Source of the DNA: Alphaproteobacteria bacterium
Lineage (GTDB): Bacteria > Pseudomonadota > Alphaproteobacteria > MPNO01 > UBA830
NCBI GenBank assembly: GCA_022822405.1
Contig: JAJEBT010000124.1
Location: 62,001 to 126,000 of the forward strand
Direction of reading: 5' to 3'
DNA length: 64,000 bases
The stretch's first letter is position 1. Each line of letters opens with the position of its first letter. Of this stretch, positions 48,261-58,271 are shown one piece after another. The notes below the pieces were generated by a model that saw nothing but the letters and a program-made list of their open reading frames with translations, was not told where the DNA came from and ran no database searches. Position numbers and translations under genes: made by a program.

Positions 48261-49586
48261 ATGCCAGAACCACCCGAATACCAGCCGGACAGGACCCTCC
48301 CGGCCTCGCGCGAGCACATCGCCCGCATCCAGAGCGTGCGCAAGCGCGTCCAGTTCGCGCGCGCCCGCGAGGCACGATGGTACCGGGGCAGACTGGACGA
48401 CATCGATCCCGAGCGGCTGGACGATCCAGATCAGTGGGCAAAGATCCCGATCATCGACAAGGACACGCTGCGCCAGTGGAACCATGACGAGTTTCTGCAA
48501 CAGATCAGCATTGCCGAATCCGGAGAGATCTCGGAATACTGGCGCTCCGGAGGCTCCACCGGCCGCCCAGTGTTCTATCCCCGCACCTTCGAGGACGTGA
48601 CATACGGCCTTCTCTCCTGGGGCCGCTCGTTTCCGTGCATCGGCATCAGTACCGGCGACCTGTGCCATATTTCGTTCCCGATCGGGATCCATCCCGCCGG
48701 CCAGATCTGGGCGCGGAGCGCGCACGATTACGGAATCGGCATGAGCTGGATCGGCTCCGGCACTGCCGTCCCGTCGGCGACGCAGATCGAGCTCATCTCG
48801 GTGCTGCAGCCGACCGTGCTCATCGCCATGCCCAGCTTCGCCCTGCATCTCGCCAACCTGGCAGACGCCGAAGGCATCGACCTCGCCGCCAGCACCGTCA
48901 CCAGGATTGTCACCTCGGCCGAAACACTGTCCGAAGCGAAGCGCCGCAAGCTCGAGCACATGTGGGGCGCCGAGGTCTTCGACGTGTTCGGCATGTCGGA
49001 AGCCGGCCTGATGGGAGCAGAAGGGCCGGCCCATGACGGCATACATATCTGGACCGATATGTTCCACATCGAGGTCGTCGATCCCGAAAGCGGACGGGAA
49101 GTACCGCATGGTGAAACCGGGACGTTGTGCGTGACCCCGCTCTATACCGGCCACGCAACGCCGTTCCTGCGCTGGAATTCCGGCGATATCGTCTCATATA
49201 TCGATCGCGGCGAAAGCGGCACACGGGAGGCCAAACTGTTTCCCATGATCCGGCACAGCCGCCGCACGACCGGATTCTTCAAGATCCGCGGCGTCAACGT
49301 GAACCATGCCGAGTTCGAAGACCACATGTTTTCCGTTGAAGGCGTCGGCGATTTTCAGGGCGTGCTGTCGACCGGCCCCAGCGGTCTGGAAATCCTGACG
49401 GTGCGGACGGAAGCGAGGCGGGGCCAGGATCCCGAGCAGCTGGAGAGGGAACTTGTAGCCGGAATCCGGCACAGTTTCGAGATCACGCCGCAGGTCGAGA
49501 TCCTGGAAACCGGGACGCTTGCCCGGACATTCGAAAACACGATCAAGGCGTCCCGTTTTGTCGACGCGCGCGAGCAGACATGCTGA
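48261..49586 (+). CDS. PaaK-like aryl-CoA ligase (AMP-forming)
   Basis: A 441-residue member of the phenylacetate-CoA ligase family. It has the P-loop-like [13 protein letters not shown], the [10 protein letters not shown] motif and a C-terminal domain with [20 protein letters not shown]. Activates an aromatic or related acid with CoA. It diverges from the monooxygenase/OYE gene across 113 nt, so ligase and hydroxylase could act in sequence. Substrate unknown; benzoate-like or anthranilate-like acids are likely. Confidence 0.85.
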   Translation: MPEPPEYQPDRTLPASREHIARIQSVRKRVQFARAREARWYRGRLDDIDPERLDDPDQWAKIPIIDKDTLRQWNHDEFLQQISIAESGEISEYWRSGGSTGRPVFYPRTFEDVTYGLLSWGRSFPCIGISTGDLCHISFPIGIHPAGQIWARSAHDYGIGMSWIGSGTAVPSATQIELISVLQPTVLIAMPSFALHLANLADAEGIDLAASTVTRIVTSAETLSEAKRRKLEHMWGAEVFDVFGMSEAGLMGAEGPAHDGIHIWTDMFHIEVVDPESGREVPHGETGTLCVTPLYTGHATPFLRWNSGDIVSYIDRGESGTREAKLFPMIRHSRRTTGFFKIRGVNVNHAEFEDHMFSVEGVGDFQGVLSTGPSGLEILTVRTEARRGQDPEQLERELVAGIRHSFEITPQVEILETGTLARTFENTIKASRFVDAREQTC

Positions 49587-49671
49587 CGGCGGACGGACTC
49601 GACCAGCATACAGCGTCCGGGCGGCGGTTGCCGGATCGTCGCGGCCATCCCCTGCGGCAGGTTTGCCAGCG

Positions 49672-50385
49672 TCAGGACGGTCTGCGAGGCCGCCTCGAAT
49701 AACGAAGGAAGGCGCTGGCGCGCCCGGCCGCCGCGGCCTTCCGTTCGTAACGGGTCGGCGGCCAGTCGGCTGTCCGGTTCCCGCGGTCTGCCCCGGATAC
49801 TTCCGTAAAAACCTCGTGGCCGTCGACATGATCCAGGATCCACTCGAGATACCCCGGATCATCTGTGGCCATCCGCAACTCGGCACCGTCGCGCATGATG
49901 CGGGCGAGATGCGACAGCACCGGCTCCGAGACGATGCGGCGCTTGTGATGGCGCGCCTTCGGCCAGGGATCGGGAAACAGGATGAAGATGCGACCTATCG
50001 AGTCTTCCGGTAGCTCGGCAAGGAGGAGTCTCGCGTCATCGCGGAAGAGGCGGATATTGCCGATGTTCCGCGCCTCGATCTCGGCAAGAAGCCTCGCCAC
50101 ACCGTTCACGAACGGCTCGCATCCGATCATGCCGATGCCGGGATTCCGGCACGCCTGCCAAGCGAGATGCTCGCCGCCGCCGAACCCGATCTCGAGCCAG
50201 ATATCGTCAACCTCGGAAGGAAACAACGCCGCCGGCGCAACCGGCTCTCCCGGCGTCAACCGGATGTCAAGCGCTGGCAGCAGGCGGCCGACGAGTTCGC
50301 GCTGGCCGGAGCGGAGCCGCCGGCCACGGCGGCGGCCGTAGAGTATCCGGCGGCGCGGCGCGGGCGTGCCCGATCGCTCACGCAA
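49672..50385 (-). CDS. trmB: tRNA (guanine-N7-)-methyltransferase
   Basis: Methylates G46 of tRNA. The 237-residue protein has [14 protein letters not shown] (SAM loop), [12 protein letters not shown], the [14 protein letters not shown] signature, and the C-terminal [13 protein letters not shown] place the start at TTG 50385 because it overlaps the metK end by 8 nt and fits family length. No ATG lies at the right place. Last gene of the miaB-metK run. Confidence 0.92.
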   Translation of the reverse strand: MRERSGTPAPRRRILYGRRRGRRLRSGQRELVGRLLPALDIRLTPGEPVAPAALFPSEVDDIWLEIGFGGGEHLAWQACRNPGIGMIGCEPFVNGVARLLAEIEARNIGNIRLFRDDARLLLAELPEDSIGRIFILFPDPWPKARHHKRRIVSEPVLSHLARIMRDGAELRMATDDPGYLEWILDHVDGHEVFTEVSGADRGNRTADWPPTRYERKAAAAGRASAFLRYSRRPRRPS

Positions 50386-51550
50386 GCGCGGATCGCAGGT
50401 CGTCGACGAGATCCGTCCGCTCCCACGAAAAACCGCCGTCATCATTGGGCTCGCGTCCGAAATGGCCATAGGCTGCAGTGCGCCCGTAGATCGGGCGGCT
50501 AAGATTCAGCCGCTCGCGAATTCCCCGGGGCGAGAGATCGACGACATCGCCCTTCCGGATCACGTCGGCGAGGCGATCCTCGTCGACGGTCGCCGTCCCG
50601 TAGGTGTCGACATAGACCGAGAGCGGTTTCGATACCCCGATGGCATAGGAGACCTGAATGACGCACTTGTCGGCGAGCCCGGCCGCAACGACGTTCTTGG
50701 CAACCCATCTCGCGGCATAGGCCGCCGAACGGTCGACCTTGCTCGGATCCTTGCCGGAAAACGCGCCGCCGCCATGCGGCGCGGCGCCGCCATAGGTGTC
50801 GACGATGATCTTGCGTCCGGTGAGTCCGCAGTCGCCGTCCGGGCCGCCGATGACGAAGCGACCGGTGGGGTTGACGTAGAATTCCTCCTCGCCGCACATC
50901 CAGCCGTCGGGCAAGACCTTCTCGACATGGGGGCGGACGATCTCGCGCACCTGGTCGGCATCCAGATCTTCGTCATGCTGCGTCGACACGACCACCGATG
51001 TTGCCCGCTTCGGGATGCCGTCCTCGTATTCGAGCGTCACCTGGCTCTTCGAATCGGGTCCAAGGCCGGGCTCGGCACCAGCATGCCGGGCCTCGGCAAG
51101 CGAACTCAGAATCCTGTGGGCGTAATGGAGCGGGGCCGGCATCAGCGTATCCGTCTCGCTGCACGCGTAGCCGAACATCAGGCCCTGGTCTCCCGCGCCT
51201 TCGTCCTTGTTGCCCGCGGCATCGACTCCCATCGCTATGTCGCCGGACTGCTGGTGCAGATGATTCTCGAAACTCGCCTGCTCCCAGTGAAACCCGTCCT
51301 GCTCGTATCCGATGTCCCTGACGGCGTCGCGCACCAACCCCTCCAGCGCCGAGGATACCGATTCAGGTCCTCGGATTTCTCCGGCAATGACGATCCGGTT
51401 GGTCGTCGTCAGCGTCTCGCACGCCACCCTGGCCAGCGGATCGGCGGAGAGATAGGCGTCGACGACGACATCCGAAATCCGGTCGGAGACCTTGTCGGGA
51501 TGCCCTTCGGATACCGATTCGCTGGTAAAGAGAAAATTGCCTCGTGTCAC
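50378..51550 (-). CDS. metK: S-adenosylmethionine synthetase
   Basis: Makes SAM from ATP and methionine. The 390-residue protein starts at GTG with AGGAG 8 nt upstream. It has [19 protein letters not shown], the [12 protein letters not shown] loop, and [19 protein letters not shown]. It overlaps trmB by 8 nt, so the methyl donor and a methyltransferase share a message. I saw no SAM-riboswitch-like fold in the 98 nt before it. Confidence 0.97.
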   Translation of the reverse strand: MTRGNFLFTSESVSEGHPDKVSDRISDVVVDAYLSADPLARVACETLTTTNRIVIAGEIRGPESVSSALEGLVRDAVRDIGYEQDGFHWEQASFENHLHQQSGDIAMGVDAAGNKDEGAGDQGLMFGYACSETDTLMPAPLHYAHRILSSLAEARHAGAEPGLGPDSKSQVTLEYEDGIPKRATSVVVSTQHDEDLDADQVREIVRPHVEKVLPDGWMCGEEEFYVNPTGRFVIGGPDGDCGLTGRKIIVDTYGGAAPHGGGAFSGKDPSKVDRSAAYAARWVAKNVVAAGLADKCVIQVSYAIGVSKPLSVYVDTYGTATVDEDRLADVIRKGDVVDLSPRGIRERLNLSRPIYGRTAAYGHFGREPNDDGGFSWERTDLVDDLRSALA

Positions 51551-51648
51551 TGGAGATCTCCTAGCGGCGCGTTACCACAGCATGATCCGACGTTCCGGAC
51601 ATACATCGCCGGCCACCACCGCAGGACCGTTCCGCCACTCGGCTTCGG

Positions 51649-53274
51649 TCACGGAGACCCGGCTTCGTCATCCGCCGGGCGAAGACGTCCCGCTGCTCCG
51701 TTCCCGGCCCGGCGCCGGTACATAACCAAACCCCCGCCGAAAATCAAAGTCGCCGCTACCGCTGCCGGAATGTCCCCGAATCGCGCGTAGAGGGTCGGCC
51801 CCGGGGCCACCCTCGGCAACGGTGCATCGATCACGCCGCGCTCTCCGAGGGCGAGCCGATGCACGACCCGGCCATAGGCGTCAACGACGGCAGAAATCCC
51901 GGTATTGGCCGCGCGCACCAGCGGCAGCCCCTCCTCGACGGCGCGCATGCGCGCGGCCGCAAAATGCTGATACGGTCCGCTGCTGTAACCGAACCACGCA
52001 TCGTTGGTCACGTTCAAAAGCCACCGCGGGCGTTTCCCGGAAGCAACGACGGCGCCCGGAAAGATCACCTCATAACAGATCAGCGGGCTGAACGGCGGCA
52101 GCCCCTGCAGATCCAGCGTTTGCGGGCCCGGACCCGGCGAGAAATCTATCCGTCCGGGGGTCAGCTTGGCCAGCGGCAATATGCCGCGCAGCGGCACATA
52201 CTCCCCGAGCGGAACCAGATGATGCTTGTCGTAGTTTCCGGCCAAGCCGCCATCGTGATCGACGGCGACAACGCTGTTCCAGGCCGCGGTCGCCCGCCCG
52301 CCCGGACCGCGGCGCACCCTTACCGCGCCGGTCACCAGCAAGCCGTCCCTCGGCACGACCGCCCGGACGAGCGACCGGTTCCGCGGGTCGGCCAGCATCG
52401 ACAACCGAACCGCAGCCTCCGGCCAGATCACATGGGTCGCGCGGCCGCCGGCATTCTCCATGCTCATCAGGGCGAGACGGCGGAGTCCGGCCTGCCGACG
52501 ATCACTGCGAATCTTGTCGCGCTGGTCGATATTGGGCTGGACGATGCGCAGGCGGACCTCCGGCACCGTCCCGTCCGGCGCCGTGGCAAGGCGGATGGCA
52601 CCCACCGCGCCGAATGCTGCCAGCAGAAGGACTCCGGAAACCGCAGCAGGCCATCTCAGGCGGCCCGGCGCGGCGAGCGCACCGAACGCGGCGGCCGCAT
52701 AGACCGTGACCATCGACAACCCGTAGACGCCGATCCATGCCGCCGCCTGAAGAACCGGTGGAACCGCGACCCAGACAGCCCCGACAGAGTTCCAGGGGAA
52801 GCCCGTAAACACCCAGCCCCGCAACCACTCGAATACGGCCCACGCCGCCGCCAGCAGGCAGATCCGCATGATCCCCGACAGCCGAAAACGGTGCGCCACG
52901 AGGGTCGCCATGCCGGCAAAGAGCGCGAGGGCGCAGGACAGGCCGAGAACCACCGCCGGTATCATCCAGGCGAAGCGGGCGGCCTCGACGAGGAAGGCAT
53001 TGGCCACCCAGTACAAGCCGGCGGCGAAATAACCGACACCGAACAGCCAGCCGTCTAGAAACGCCCTGCGGCGGCGGCCGGCGCCGTCAAGAAGCCACAC
53101 CAGCCCGGAAAAGGCGACGACGAGGCCCGGCAGGACATGCAGCGGCGCCTGGGCGGCAACCGCAGAGACGCCGAGCCCGACCGCCACCAGGCAGCGCCGC
53201 CAGCCCCGGAGATCTCCGACGCGCCGGGCGAGAGTCCCGATGCGGCCGGCCGCCAGCTCCGGATCAGCAGTCAT
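51649..53274 (-). CDS. lnt: Apolipoprotein N-acyltransferase
   Basis: Third step of lipoprotein maturation, in the inner membrane. The 541-residue protein has several hydrophobic helices in the N-terminal half, then a nitrilase-type domain with the Glu-Lys-Cys triad in VIWPEAA, NYDKHHLVPLGEYVP and LICYEVIFPG. ATG 53274 overlaps the corC stop by 11 nt. The envelope lipoprotein at 3.2 kb would be a substrate. Confidence 0.95.
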   Translation of the reverse strand: MTADPELAAGRIGTLARRVGDLRGWRRCLVAVGLGVSAVAAQAPLHVLPGLVVAFSGLVWLLDGAGRRRRAFLDGWLFGVGYFAAGLYWVANAFLVEAARFAWMIPAVVLGLSCALALFAGMATLVAHRFRLSGIMRICLLAAAWAVFEWLRGWVFTGFPWNSVGAVWVAVPPVLQAAAWIGVYGLSMVTVYAAAAFGALAAPGRLRWPAAVSGVLLLAAFGAVGAIRLATAPDGTVPEVRLRIVQPNIDQRDKIRSDRRQAGLRRLALMSMENAGGRATHVIWPEAAVRLSMLADPRNRSLVRAVVPRDGLLVTGAVRVRRGPGGRATAAWNSVVAVDHDGGLAGNYDKHHLVPLGEYVPLRGILPLAKLTPGRIDFSPGPGPQTLDLQGLPPFSPLICYEVIFPGAVVASGKRPRWLLNVTNDAWFGYSSGPYQHFAAARMRAVEEGLPLVRAANTGISAVVDAYGRVVHRLALGERGVIDAPLPRVAPGPTLYARFGDIPAAVAATLIFGGGLVMYRRRAGNGAAGRLRPADDEAGSP

Positions 53275-54175
53275 CCGCGGCCGGGGCGTTCGGAACCCCG
53301 GTGGCCCGCATGCGGCGGATGCGGCGCGGATCGGCGTCGAGAATCTCGAACTCGATACCTGATTGGTGACGGACGATCTCGCCGCGCCGCGGCACATGGC
53401 CAGCCAGATAGAACACGAGCCCGCCCACGGTGTGGAAATCCTCGTTCCGCTCGTCGCTGGTCAGGAACGCCCCGGCCTCGTCCTCGAAGTCGGTGATTTC
53501 CACCCGGGCATCGACGTCGATCATGCCGCTGCCGCGGCGAATCAGGCGCGGACGGTTCTCGTCGTCATGCTCGTCCTCGATCTCGCCCACGATTTCCTCG
53601 ACCAAGTCCTCGATGGTCACGAGGCCGTCGATGCCGCCGAACTCGTCGACCACAAGCGCCATGTGGACCCGCTTTACCCGCATCTGCAGCAGCAATTCCA
53701 GCACCGGCATCGACGGCGCCACGAAGAGAAGTTCGCGTATGATCGCCGTGACATCGCCCGGCCGGTCGCCGTTGCGGCCAGCGAGGAGGTCCTTGATGTG
53801 GATCATGCCGATGACATCGTCCAGCCTGTCCCTGTAGACCGGCAGCCGCGAATGCCCGCAATCGCTCATCAGCGCTCCGACCTCATCGAAGGACGAATCC
53901 ACGGCGACCGCGACGATGTCTGCCCGCGGCACCATGACGTCGTCCACGGTGACGTCGCGGATGCTGAGGACATTGCGGAGAAGCACCAGTTCCTCGGCAT
54001 ATTCCGCCTGCGGCGTGTCCTCCTGCTCGATCAACTCCTCGATGGTGTCACGAAGATCGTCGCTGCCGTTGCGTGATCGGAACAGCATGCGCAGGGCATC
54101 GCGGAAACGCGGCGTCCGTTCGCCGGCACCGTCGCGCTGGCCGCCGCGCCGCTGGCCGCCGGAACCAGGTTTCAT
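53264..54175 (-). CDS. corC: CorC/HlyC-type CBS-domain protein
   Basis: A 303-residue soluble protein with paired CBS domains (RDVTVDDVMVPRADIVAV and GLVTIEDLVEEIVGEI) and a C-terminal CorC_HlyC domain. It probably modulates a metal transporter or helps envelope metal homeostasis, as in CorC. ATG overlaps the ybeY stop by four bases (ATGA). The gene order lnt-corC-ybeY-phoH-miaB is a common proteobacterial block. Confidence 0.93.
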   Translation of the reverse strand: MKPGSGGQRRGGQRDGAGERTPRFRDALRMLFRSRNGSDDLRDTIEELIEQEDTPQAEYAEELVLLRNVLSIRDVTVDDVMVPRADIVAVAVDSSFDEVGALMSDCGHSRLPVYRDRLDDVIGMIHIKDLLAGRNGDRPGDVTAIIRELLFVAPSMPVLELLLQMRVKRVHMALVVDEFGGIDGLVTIEDLVEEIVGEIEDEHDDENRPRLIRRGSGMIDVDARVEITDFEDEAGAFLTSDERNEDFHTVGGLVFYLAGHVPRRGEIVRHQSGIEFEILDADPRRIRRMRATGVPNAPAADDC

Positions 54176-54687
54176 GCCGGTTCGCGCCGCATCGGCGCCC
54201 CCTGATCGCCATACGGGTCGGCGATGCCGAGCGCGCCCAGCGCCCGCGCCTCGCGCCGCTCCATCTCCCGCGCCTCGCGATCGGTCTCGTGATCGTGACC
54301 GAGAAGATGCAGGATGCCGTGAACCATCATGTGGCTGACATGATCGGCGAGCGTCATGCCGCCATCCCGCGCCTCCCTCGCCAAGGTTCCGAAAGCAAGC
54401 GCGATGTCGCCAAGGAAGCCGCCGCGGGCGCCGGACGCCGCCCTGTCGAGGGCAGGGAACGAGAGGACGTTGGTCGCCCGCGCCCGGCCCCGCCAACGGG
54501 CGTTCAGCCGCGCCATCTCGTCGTCGCTGGTCAGCAGGACGCTCACCTCGACCCGGGTGCCCTGCAGGCCGGCTTCGGCAAGCGCCGCGACCGCCGCCGC
54601 CCGGACCACTGCCGCAACCTGGAGCTCCGGATCGCGCCACGAATCGTCGTCGATCCTCAGATCAACCACCGGTACGAGGTCAGGCAT
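54172..54687 (-). CDS. ybeY: Endoribonuclease YbeY
   Basis: Zinc endoribonuclease for 16S 3' maturation and late 70S quality control. The 171-residue protein has the zinc motif HGILHLLGHDH. It overlaps the phoH stop by 8 nt and corC by four bases, so it is fully coupled in the block. Confidence 0.94.
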   Translation of the reverse strand: MPDLVPVVDLRIDDDSWRDPELQVAAVVRAAAVAALAEAGLQGTRVEVSVLLTSDDEMARLNARWRGRARATNVLSFPALDRAASGARGGFLGDIALAFGTLAREARDGGMTLADHVSHMMVHGILHLLGHDHETDREAREMERREARALGALGIADPYGDQGAPMRREPA

Positions 54688-55687
54688 TTCCCTCACGATC
54701 GCTGCCGTCCGCATCATAGGCCTCGACAATCCGCGACACGAGTTCGTGACGGACGACGTCGTCGGTGCCGAAACGGGTCGTCGCGACGCCGGCCATCCCG
54801 TCCAGCGTCCTGACCGCATGATGAAGTCCGGAAACCGCTCCGGGCGGAAGGTCGACTTGACCGAGATCGCCGGTAACGACCATGCGTGCGTTCTCGCCAA
54901 GCCTGGTCAGGAACATCTTCATCTGCACGACGGTCGTGTTCTGCGCCTCATCGAGGATCACGAATGCGTTGGACAGGGTGCGGCCGCGCATGAAGGCAAG
55001 CGGCGCAACCTCGATCTGTCCGCTCTCGAGGCGACGATCGACCTGGTCGGGCCCCATGACGTCGTACAGCGCGTCATAGAGCGGCCGCAGATAGGGGTCG
55101 ATCTTGTCGCGCATGTCGCCGGGAAGGAAACCGAGCCGCTCGCCCGCTTCGATCGCCGGACGGGACAGCACCAGCCGGTCAACGCGGCCGGAAACCAGGA
55201 ACGACACCGCCATGCCGACAGCGAGGTAGGTCTTGCCGGTCCCCGCTGGGCCGACCCCGAACACCAGCTCGGTTTCGCGCAGGGCCCGCAGATAGTGCGC
55301 CTGACCCGGCGAGCGCGGGGAAATCCGCCGCTTCGGCGTGCGAATTCCAATCTCAGCGTCGAACAGCGGCGGTTCCTCGTCAGCGTCGTACTGGCCGGCG
55401 CTGCGCGCGAGACGGATTGCGGCGTCGACTTCCGCCATGTCGATCTCCTCTCCCCCGGTCAGGCGGACATAGAGCGCCTGAAGGGCCTTGCCGGCAGCCG
55501 CCACCATCGACGGCGCGCCGGATATCGTGACACTATTGCCGCGCGAGGAAATCGACACGCCCAGCCCTTGCTCGAGGCGCGCAAGATGGCGCCCGAAGTC
55601 GCCAAACAGCATGGGCAGGAGCCGATTATCATCGAATTCGAGAAACAACGGCTCCGCGACGCCGTTCGATGTCAGGCCCGGTCTCAA
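54680..55687 (-). CDS. phoH: PhoH-like ATPase
   Basis: A 335-residue PhoH-family protein with a KH-like N-terminal part and a P-loop NTPase domain: Walker [14 protein letters not shown] and Walker [11 protein letters not shown]. It is thought to act on RNA with YbeY. Start at TTG 55687 shares four bases with the miaB stop (TTGA); AGGGG lies about 12 nt upstream. A later TTG is possible. Confidence 0.9.
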   Translation of the reverse strand: MRPGLTSNGVAEPLFLEFDDNRLLPMLFGDFGRHLARLEQGLGVSISSRGNSVTISGAPSMVAAAGKALQALYVRLTGGEEIDMAEVDAAIRLARSAGQYDADEEPPLFDAEIGIRTPKRRISPRSPGQAHYLRALRETELVFGVGPAGTGKTYLAVGMAVSFLVSGRVDRLVLSRPAIEAGERLGFLPGDMRDKIDPYLRPLYDALYDVMGPDQVDRRLESGQIEVAPLAFMRGRTLSNAFVILDEAQNTTVVQMKMFLTRLGENARMVVTGDLGQVDLPPGAVSGLHHAVRTLDGMAGVATTRFGTDDVVRHELVSRIVEAYDADGSDREGNA

Positions 55688-57099
55688 GCAGCCGCCACCC
55701 CTGATGATGCTTCGCCCCCGGTGTCGACGACACGGGCGGCAAGCGAGTTGGCGTGCCCGGCCGTGATCTCGACATCGATGACCCGCCCCATGGCCTCGTC
55801 GGCCTCGACGACGCTCGCAAAGTCCGCGTGGACTGCCTGCATCCAAGGGCTGCGCCCGGCAAGCTGCGATTTCCGGCGCCCGCGGCGGTCGAACAGCACC
55901 GGAACCCGGCGGTCGCGGAACCGGCGGTTGAAGTTGAGCTGCTGATCCGCGAGCAATGCCTGCAAACGCTGCAAGCGTTCGTTCCCGACATCCTCGTCGA
56001 CCATATCCTCCATCGCCGCCGCCGGCGTCCCCGGCCGCGGACTGAACTTGAAGGAGTAGGCTTGCGCATATTCGACTTTCCGCACCAGATCCAGCGTCTT
56101 CTCGAAGTCCGCGTCACTCTCCCCCGGATGGCCGGTGATGAAATCCGACGACAGCGCGATGTCCGGACGCGCCGTGCGAAGATCGTCGACTATGCGCAGA
56201 TACTCGTCGGCCCGGTAGCGGCGGTTCATGGCCTCGAGAACCGCATCGGAACCGGACTGGACCGGCAGGTGAAGCCACGGCATGAGCTTGCCCACATCGC
56301 GATGCGCGGCAATTAGATCGGCTGTCATGTCTCGGGGATGCGACGTCGTGTAACGCAGGCGCAGCAGCCCGGGAATGTCTGCCATTCGCCGGATCAGTTC
56401 CGCAAGACTGCACTCGCGGCCGTCGGCCAGCAAGCCATGATAGGCATTGACGTTCTGGCCGAGCAGCGTGATGTCCCGCGCGCCGGCGGCCACCAGCCTA
56501 CGGGCTTCGTCGAGTACTGCGTCGACCGGGCGCGAGTATTCGGCGCCGCGCGTATAGGGCACGACGCAAAAGGCGCAGAACCTGTCGCACCCTTCCTGGA
56601 CGGTCAGGAACGCCGAAGGCCCCTGACCGCTGGACCCGGGCAGGAAATCGAACTTGGGTTCGGGCGGAAACTCGGTATCGACGATTCCGCGTCCTGCGCG
56701 CGCGCCGTCACCCTCGCCCGCCGTCCGTTCGCGCGCGATGCGGGCCAGCATCTCCGGAAGCCGGTGATAGGTCTGGGGGCCAAGCACCAGGTCGACATAG
56801 GGTGCCCGGCGCAGGACTTCACCGCCCTCGGCTTGGGCGACGCAACCCGCCACCCCGATCATGAAGTCGCTATGCCCGCCATCCGGCCGGTCACGCATGG
56901 CGCGCAGACGCCCGAGTTCGGAATATACCTTCTCGGCAGCCTTCTCGCGGATGTGACAGGTATTGAGAATGACAAGATCGGCATCGCCGGCATCATCGAC
57001 CCGACGATAGCCTAGCGGCGCCAGCACGTCCGCCATGCGGGTGGCGTCGTAGGCGTTCATCTGGCAGCCGTAGCTCTTGATATGGACGTTCTTCGTCAA
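55684..57099 (-). CDS. miaB: tRNA-2-methylthio-N6-dimethylallyladenosine synthase
   Basis: Radical SAM methylthiotransferase that adds the methylthio group to i6A37 of tRNA. The 471-residue protein starts [17 protein letters not shown], has the radical-SAM cluster CDRFCAFC, and ends with a TRAM domain. The start codon is TTG at 57099, eight bases after a short upstream ORF. A promoter and that ORF precede it, so it may be translationally controlled. Confidence 0.95.
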   Translation of the reverse strand: MTKNVHIKSYGCQMNAYDATRMADVLAPLGYRRVDDAGDADLVILNTCHIREKAAEKVYSELGRLRAMRDRPDGGHSDFMIGVAGCVAQAEGGEVLRRAPYVDLVLGPQTYHRLPEMLARIARERTAGEGDGARAGRGIVDTEFPPEPKFDFLPGSSGQGPSAFLTVQEGCDRFCAFCVVPYTRGAEYSRPVDAVLDEARRLVAAGARDITLLGQNVNAYHGLLADGRECSLAELIRRMADIPGLLRLRYTTSHPRDMTADLIAAHRDVGKLMPWLHLPVQSGSDAVLEAMNRRYRADEYLRIVDDLRTARPDIALSSDFITGHPGESDADFEKTLDLVRKVEYAQAYSFKFSPRPGTPAAAMEDMVDEDVGNERLQRLQALLADQQLNFNRRFRDRRVPVLFDRRGRRKSQLAGRSPWMQAVHADFASVVEADEAMGRVIDVEITAGHANSLAARVVDTGGEASSGVAAA

Positions 57100-57106
57100 G
57101 GGAGCA

Positions 57107-57190
57107 TCATGCCGCCGGTGCGACTTCTCCTTGTTGAACCCCGTCGGCGCTCACGAACCAGCTCCGCTTCGACGTTGCATCAGCGCTCAT
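57107..57190 (-). CDS. Candidate 27-residue leader ORF upstream of miaB
   Basis: ATG 57190 follows CGGAGGTG, one of the strongest ribosome sites in the region. It encodes 27 residues ending QQGEVAPAA, with stop 7 nt before the miaB TTG. No similarity recognised. It could be a leader peptide that couples ribosome flow to miaB, or a by-product of GC-rich sequence. Ribosome site and location are the only evidence. Confidence 0.4.
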   Translation of the reverse strand: MSADATSKRSWFVSADGVQQGEVAPAA

Positions 57191-57267
57191 CACCTCCGGT
57201 CCTTTCCCGCGACGCGTGATCCCGGCAGCGGCGAACGCGGGATGGCATGCGGAAGAAACGGAATCTT

Positions 57268-57295
57268 CATCTAGCACAGTCGGAACGGCTGTCAA
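57268..57295 (-). promoter_or_regulatory. Candidate promoter of the miaB-phoH-ybeY-corC-lnt-metK-trmB run
   Basis: TTGACA (57295-57290), 16-nt spacer and TAGATG (57273-57268) on the minus strand, in the gap after olsA. The -35 is perfect, the -10 moderate. Expected start is near 57261, about 70 nt before the leader ORF. Confidence 0.5.
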
Positions 57296-57299
57296 GGCG

Positions 57300-58271
57300 C
57301 TATCCGGCCGGACTTCCGGATTGGGACAGCGCCTTGTCCGGTGCCACCTCCTCGCTGCCGACAGTCCGGGCCGGGGCGGCTGCGAGTGGAGTCCCGCCCG
57401 CGACCCCTTCCGAACCCGGCCGTGCGGCGGCACGCCTGGGCGTTTCGGACCGTTCCGCGGGCCTCGCCTGCCCGTTCGGGCCAGCGAGCAGTTCCAGGCG
57501 GCCCGAGTTGGCCGCCGACACGCCTTCCGAGACGACTTCGAAACAGTGATCGGCGAGTTTCTTGCGCGAACCGAACTGTTCGATGGTCACCGGTTCATGG
57601 AACACGACATCGACGGTTATCCGGCCCAGGCCCACGGCCGACCAGCAATGGGTCAGCAGTGGAGCATCCCCGTACCACGCGAAGAGCGGACGCATTGCCC
57701 GTCCTATGGGCATTCCGTCGAGACGGGTATACGCGATCGACACCGGCCGTACGGGAAGCGGCCGTTCGCTGGGCCGGATCTCGGCGACGCTGAACAGGGC
57801 GCTCTTGAACGGCAACACGACATTGCCGTTCGAACTGGTGCCCTCGGCAAACAGGATCAGATTGGCGCCGGTCTCGAGGCGCCGCACCATTTCGTCCCGG
57901 TGCTCGGTCGCCCGGCGGCCATGGCGGTCGATGAAGACGGAGCGCTGAAGCCGCGCCAGCGTGCCGAAGAAAGGCCAGGTCGCAACCTCGCTCTTGGCTA
58001 CGAAGGAGGCCGGCAGCAATGCCCCCAGTATCGGAATATCGGCATAGGAGATGTGGTTGCAGACATAGAGGGACGGCCCGTCGGTCTCGGCGCGGCCATG
58101 AGTGCGGATGGAAAACCCCAGGATGCGCGCGCACAGCCGGTGATAGAAGACGGGTAGCGTGGTCGCGAGGCGCAGGTTCGCCTTCACCGCAATCACCTGC
58201 ACGGGCAGAAGTATGAAAGTCAGGATCGCGTAGACGAGTACGCGGCCGAGGGCGCGAAGCGGCGAACTCAT
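57300..58271 (-). CDS. olsA: Lysophospholipid/lyso-ornithine-lipid acyltransferase (PlsC/OlsA type)
   Basis: A 323-residue membrane-bound acyltransferase: an N-terminal hydrophobic helix, the CNHISYADIP motif (HX4D catalytic pair) and FAEGTSSNGNVV (EGT motif). ATG 58271 overlaps the preceding stop by four bases. Pairing with an OlsB-like gene makes lyso-ornithine lipid O-acylation the best reading, but PlsC-type phosphatidate synthesis is possible. The tail from about residue 260 is low-complexity Ala/Arg/Pro. Confidence 0.8.
   Translation of the reverse strand: MSSPLRALGRVLVYAILTFILLPVQVIAVKANLRLATTLPVFYHRLCARILGFSIRTHGRAETDGPSLYVCNHISYADIPILGALLPASFVAKSEVATWPFFGTLARLQRSVFIDRHGRRATEHRDEMVRRLETGANLILFAEGTSSNGNVVLPFKSALFSVAEIRPSERPLPVRPVSIAYTRLDGMPIGRAMRPLFAWYGDAPLLTHCWSAVGLGRITVDVVFHEPVTIEQFGSRKKLADHCFEVVSEGVSAANSGRLELLAGPNGQARPAERSETPRRAAARPGSEGVAGGTPLAAAPARTVGSEEVAPDKALSQSGSPAG

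Noticed and set aside
46441-48600. A 719-codon open frame opposite the monooxygenase/OYE fusion
   Set aside because: Antisense shadow caused by GC-biased third positions; no domain or start signals.
51551-51648. SAM riboswitch ahead of metK
   Set aside because: The gap is under 100 nt, follows lnt in the same operon, and shows no conserved SAM-II or SAM/SAH-type core that I can identify.
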